A stretch of 64,000 nucleotides of DNA from Anaerolineae bacterium (GTDB lineage Bacteria > Chloroflexota > Anaerolineae > 4572-78 > J111). How positions within the stretch are numbered: position 1 is the stretch's first letter; each line of letters begins with the position of its first letter. This document shows positions 60,987-64,000 of the stretch, piece after piece. Under the pieces are notes generated by a model. The model did not search any database and was not told the origin of the DNA. It saw nothing but the letters and a program-made list of their open reading frames with translations. Location of the stretch: NCBI GenBank assembly GCA_022071955.1, contig JAJVIM010000034.1, positions 1 through 64,000 of the forward strand. Reading direction: 5' to 3'. A program made the translations under genes and the position numbers.

Positions 60987-62147
60987 TTAGCGCACACCCA
61001 TTAACAGTTCAAAAACCAGTTGGTCCAGTTTTTCGTAGGGCTGGCCGCGTTGAGCCATCGCCGCGCGGTCAAAGGTGTGGGCTTTGAGAGCCTTGGCTTT
61101 GTCTGCGGAATATTTGCCAAAGAAGGGGGCCATCGAGCCGTCATCGGCGGTGATTTCGGCCAGCAGCTCCTGAATTTCGGCGTCTTCTTTAAACTGCTGG
61201 GCTTTTTCTTTGAGGATGAGGTAGGTGCGCATGCAGCCTTTGGCAAATTCTTTAACGTCGGCCAGGTCAGCCGGACGATAGGCGTGCGCGTCAAAGTGGC
61301 GGCTGCTGCTGTAACCCACATCTTCCAAAAATTTAACCAGGAAGAAAGATTGTTTGATGTTTTCCGCGCCAAACCGAAAATCCTGGTCGTAGCGGCCAAT
61401 TTTCTGATCGTTCAAATCGATGTGGAACAGCTTGCCGGCGTCCCAGGCCTGGGCCACGGCGTGCATAAAGTTGAGACCGGCCATTGTTTCGTGGGCCACT
61501 TCCGGGTTTACGCCGACCATTTCCGGGTGATCGAGCGTGGTGATAAAGCCGAGCATCGCCCCGGTGGTGGGCAGGTAAATGTCGCCGCGGGGTTCGTTGG
61601 GTTTGGCTTCCAGCGCGAATTTATAGCCGTAATCCTGATCGATGTTGTACTCGCACAAAAAGTTGAGCGCCTCGCGGAACCATTTGCCGGCATCGAGCGC
61701 GCTTTTGCCGGCGTCAGTTTCGGTGCCTTCACGTCCGCCCCAAAAAACGTACACCTTGGCCCCAAACTCGGCGCCCAAATCCATGGCCCGCATGGTTTTT
61801 TGCCGGGCGTAGGCCCGCACTTTGGGATCGTTGCTGGTAAACGCGCCGTCGCGGAAAACGGGATCGTAAAACAGATTGGTGGTCGCCATCGGCACCACCA
61901 CGCCGGTATCATCGAGCGCTTTTTTAAACTCCGCCTTGATTTTATCCGCTTCCGCCGGGCTGGCGTCGATGGGCACCAGGTCGTTATCGTGAAAATTAAC
62001 ACCCCAGGCGCCGACTTCGCCCAAAATGCGCACAATCTCCGCCGGGGAGAGTTCGCCCCGCACCGGCGCGCCAAAGGGGTCGCGCCCAACATTGCCAATG
62101 GTCCATAGACCAAACGTAAATTTGTCTTCAGCTTTTGGTTGATACAT
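60987..62147 (-). CDS. xylA: Xylose isomerase
   Basis: XylA converts D-xylose to D-xylulose. The 386-residue protein is of the class I (Streptomyces-like) type: GVNFHDNDLVP, VFWGGREGTE, EAKPNEPRGDIYLPTTGA, EVAHETMAGLNF, and IDLNDQKIGRYDQDFRFG. The start is ATG 62147 behind GAGAGGA; the frame opens 11 codons earlier. The XylR-like operator lies 32 bases upstream. Confidence 0.96.
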   Translation of the reverse strand: MYQPKAEDKFTFGLWTIGNVGRDPFGAPVRGELSPAEIVRILGEVGAWGVNFHDNDLVPIDASPAEADKIKAEFKKALDDTGVVVPMATTNLFYDPVFRDGAFTSNDPKVRAYARQKTMRAMDLGAEFGAKVYVFWGGREGTETDAGKSALDAGKWFREALNFLCEYNIDQDYGYKFALEAKPNEPRGDIYLPTTGAMLGFITTLDHPEMVGVNPEVAHETMAGLNFMHAVAQAWDAGKLFHIDLNDQKIGRYDQDFRFGAENIKQSFFLVKFLEDVGYSSSRHFDAHAYRPADLADVKEFAKGCMRTYLILKEKAQQFKEDAEIQELLAEITADDGSMAPFFGKYSADKAKALKAHTFDRAAMAQRGQPYEKLDQLVFELLMGVR

Positions 62148-62178
62148 TTTAAATCCTCTCGGTGATGTATGTTTTATC

Positions 62179-62207
62179 AATTAGTTTGTTGAGTCAACAA
62201 ACTAATT
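62179..62207. promoter_or_regulatory. XylR-type operator upstream of xylA
   Basis: A perfect 14-bp inverted repeat AATTAGTTTGTTGA and its complement with a single central G. Its halves contain TTAGTTTGTT and AACAAACTAA, which are the half-sites of the ROK-family XylR repressor of Bacillus. TTGACT inside its right half may be a -35 box, so repressor binding would block transcription. No xylR gene is in the window. Confidence 0.85.
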
Positions 62208-62358
62208 ATTGGGCCAAAAAAAACCACAAAATTGACTGTGATTGGCCAGTCATTGTAAGTTCGGTTGGAAAATTGAGCAAGTGTGTCTGTACGCGGCCGG
62301 TAATGGGTTTTGCGTGGGGGTTGAGCGATTTTGCCGCTCAACCCCCGCTTGCCAGGCG

Positions 62359-63522
62359 TTAATCAAACGGCAGCCATTTTTGATCGCTGCGGCTGCTTTC
62401 AACCACTTTTTCAATAAACTTGACGCCCCGCGCGCCGTCGTAAACGGTGGGGAAATCAAGTTCGAGGGCGGTCGGTTCCCGGCCCACCAGTTTGGCCCGG
62501 ATGGTATCGGTGATATTCATAAACAGGTTGCCAAAGGCTTCAAAGAAGGCTTCCGGGTGGCCAAAGGGCAGGTGGGTGGCCCGAGTGGCGGCCTCGCCAA
62601 AATAGCCGTTGCCCCGTTTGTAAACCTGCATCGGGCCGGCCGGGTCTTTAAAGTAGAGCCAGTTGGGATGTTCCTGATGCCATTCCAGCCCGGCTTTGGT
62701 GCCGTACACCTTAATGGCGATGCCGTTTTCTTCGCCGGCAGCAATCTGCGAACACCACAGCACCCCCCGCGCCCCATTTTTAAAGCGCAGCAGCACATTG
62801 ACATCGTCATCCAGCAGCCGGCCCGGCACAAACGTGGTCAGATCGGCGCACAGCGATTCCAACTCCAGCCCGGTGATGTAGCTGACCAGGTTTTCGCAGT
62901 GAGAGCCAATATCGCCCATCGCCCCGGCAATCCCGGAGCGTTTGGGGTCGGTGCGCCATTCGGCCTGCTTGGCCCCGGTGTCTTCAATTTTTTCCAGCAG
63001 CCAGCCCTGCGGGTATTCCACCACCACCCGCTGAATTTCACCCAGCCGGCCGGAGCGCACCCAGTCGCGGGCTTCTTTGGCCATCGGGTAGCCGGTGTAG
63101 TTGTGGGTAACGCCAAAAACCACGTTGTGCTTTTCTACCGCGGCCACCAGCGCCGCCGCCTGCTCGCTGGTGTGGACCATCGGTTTGTCCAGCACCACGT
63201 TGAACCCGGCTTCGACAAAGGCGAGGGCCGGCTCAAAATGGACGTGGTTGGGGGTGACGATGTTCACAAAATCGATGCGTTCCCCCGGCGGCAGGGCGCT
63301 TTCTTTTTCCAGCATTTCCTGCCAGGTGCCGTAATTGCGGTCATCGGCAATGAGTAGCTCTTTGCCGGAGGCTTTGGCTTTTTTCGGGGTGCTGGCAAAC
63401 GCACCGGCTACCAGCTCGGTGAGGCCGTCGGAAATGGCGGCGCGGCGGTGCACAGCGCCGATGAATGACCCCTGGCCGCCGCCAATCTGCCCAAATTTAA
63501 TTTTGCGATTCAGTGTTGTCAT
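62359..63522 (-). CDS. Gfo/Idh/MocA family oxidoreductase
   Basis: The 387-residue protein has an NAD(P)-binding start (KIKFGQIGGGQGSFIGAVH with GGGxG), then EAGFNVVLDKPMVHT with the catalytic EKP/DKP-type motif. It oxidises a sugar or polyol (family: glucose-6-P, inositol, glucose-fructose). GGAG precedes the ATG. It lies upstream of xylA with the operator between. Confidence 0.92.
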   Translation of the reverse strand: MTTLNRKIKFGQIGGGQGSFIGAVHRRAAISDGLTELVAGAFASTPKKAKASGKELLIADDRNYGTWQEMLEKESALPPGERIDFVNIVTPNHVHFEPALAFVEAGFNVVLDKPMVHTSEQAAALVAAVEKHNVVFGVTHNYTGYPMAKEARDWVRSGRLGEIQRVVVEYPQGWLLEKIEDTGAKQAEWRTDPKRSGIAGAMGDIGSHCENLVSYITGLELESLCADLTTFVPGRLLDDDVNVLLRFKNGARGVLWCSQIAAGEENGIAIKVYGTKAGLEWHQEHPNWLYFKDPAGPMQVYKRGNGYFGEAATRATHLPFGHPEAFFEAFGNLFMNITDTIRAKLVGREPTALELDFPTVYDGARGVKFIEKVVESSRSDQKWLPFD

Positions 63523-63788
63523 AGTTTTGTCTCCGTTGAAAATAGGATTCAGGAGTCAGGAGTTAGGAATTAGGGGTAAGTCTCAGATATGTCACCCTAC
63601 CAACTACACGTGGGACAGGCTCTGAGCCGAAGGCGAAGAGTCTCCCGACCGGTTAAAAGATTTATTTTCATTCGCGTTGCTGTGGTGCAGCTTCGGTATC
63701 ACTCCGTTGAAAATAAGCGAATCTGCGAATGTAGGGGCGCTTCGCGAAGCGCCCCTACTCGGTATTGTCCCTGTTAAAGCTGTTCTGT
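63523..63788. repeat. Intergenic repeat mosaic
   Basis: This gap has no gene. It carries a short AGGAGTCAGGAGTTAGGAATTAGG string (about 63548-63572), the inverted half-copy of the 48288 repeat (63621-63650), an inverted ATTCG/TTATTTTCAA block (63706-63730), and a perfect 28-base palindrome GTAGGGGCGCTTCG/CGAAGCGCCCCTAC (63731-63758). It resembles the 39180-39356 mosaic. Confidence 0.7.
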
Positions 63789-64000
63789 TTACTCGTCTGA
63801 GGCAAACGCGGCGTCAAAGGCCACGTTGGATGGCGCAAAATCGGTGCGGCGGATAAAGGCCAGCGCGTCGGGCGCGCCCCAATCGCGGTCCATGCCGCTG
63901 TCTTCCCACTCCACCGACAGCGGGCCGCTGTAACCAATGCGGTTGAGTGTGCGGAAGATGGCCTCAAAATCAACGCTGCCGTGGCCGGGGGAGACAAAAT
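63789..64000 (-). CDS. Sugar phosphate isomerase/epimerase, 5' end outside window
   Basis: Reading the minus strand gives FVSPGHGSVDFEAIF, IGYSGPLSVEWEDSGM and DAAFASDE before the TAA at 63789-63791. This is the C-terminal end of the xylose isomerase-like TIM-barrel (AP-endonuclease 2) family, where PGxGxVD and SVEWED are conserved. It is truncated by the window edge. It likely belongs to the sugar genes with the Gfo/Idh/MocA protein. Confidence 0.85.
   Translation of the reverse strand, partial: FVSPGHGSVDFEAIFRTLNRIGYSGPLSVEWEDSGMDRDWGAPDALAFIRRTDFAPSNVAFDAAFASDE

Noticed and set aside
61020..63357. Long plus-strand frames opposite xylA and the Gfo/Idh/MocA gene
   Set aside because: They are antisense shadows of clear genes and have no ribosome sites or motifs.
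63755..63997. An 80-residue minus-strand frame at the right edge
   Set aside because: The correct frame is the sugar isomerase/epimerase end that continues beyond the window.

Overview
The window looks like a piece of a GC-rich chromosome from an uncultured member of the Chloroflexota (Anaerolineae-like). This is inferred from content, not from a search: a secreted protein carries a VFLPIIIK motif of the type common in Chloroflexota exoproteins, and there are an MtrA/DUF4346-like protein, a LysW-like zinc ribbon, a ba3-type oxidase with SCO proteins, and many intergenic ATTCG-rich and palindromic repeats. There are no rRNA, tRNA, CRISPR, phage or transposase genes. The window holds about 69 protein genes, two of them cut by the edges.

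Left part (1-14,200): a truncated two-repeat HARP-like protein, a secreted protein, MtrA-like protein plus lipoyl synthase plus an unknown protein in one operon, an aminotransferase, OsmC, fatty-acid synthesis genes (fabH, fabF), a sigma factor/DegV/small membrane protein operon, a winged-helix regulator divergent from fabF, a GNAT and a GT39-like membrane protein.

Centre (14,300-33,800), almost all on the minus strand: a respiratory and thiol-redox island. Read in transcription order it holds a PocR-type HTH regulator, three SCO paralogues, a three-subunit ba3-like cytochrome oxidase, a lipoprotein cytochrome c, a very unusual fusion (diheme cytochrome b + two 4Fe-4S + MvhD-like + PEGA-like), a GltD-like FAD/4Fe-4S protein, split cytochrome b, Rieske protein, a tri-heme cytochrome c and a sulfide:quinone oxidoreductase-like flavoprotein. 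It continues into small thiol proteins: a thioredoxin-like protein whose first CxxC position is an in-frame TGA (probable selenocysteine), an FmdB-type zinc ribbon, glutaredoxin, GroES, a NifX-like protein, TlpA, a zinc ribbon and PDO. My reading is a quinol-oxidising bc complex that also touches a flavin/iron-sulfur (NAD(P)H or ferredoxin) branch, fed partly by sulfide and drained by the oxidase.

Right-centre (34,000-58,200): malic enzyme/PTA fusion flanked by two matching pairs of GTGAC-N4-GTCAC sites, an overlapping LysR/ECF sigma/anti-sigma operon, DUF302, mannonate dehydratase plus SDR, MFS and Na+/Ca2+ exchangers, a P1 peptidase, a receiver-degenerate response regulator coupled to a DHH phosphoesterase, LysW-like protein, Ddl-like ATP-grasp, DUF432 plus MscS, a YnjBCD-like ABC transporter, and several small enzymes.

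Right end (58,200-64,000): a pentose operon on the minus strand (xylA, a xylose-isomerase paralogue, xylB), with a textbook XylR-type operator upstream of xylA, followed upstream by a Gfo/Idh/MocA oxidoreductase and a truncated sugar isomerase/epimerase.

The strongest candidates for new biology are the composite cytochrome b/FeS/MvhD/flavin bc-type complex and the selenocysteine thioredoxin-like protein, which an ordinary gene caller would split or drop.
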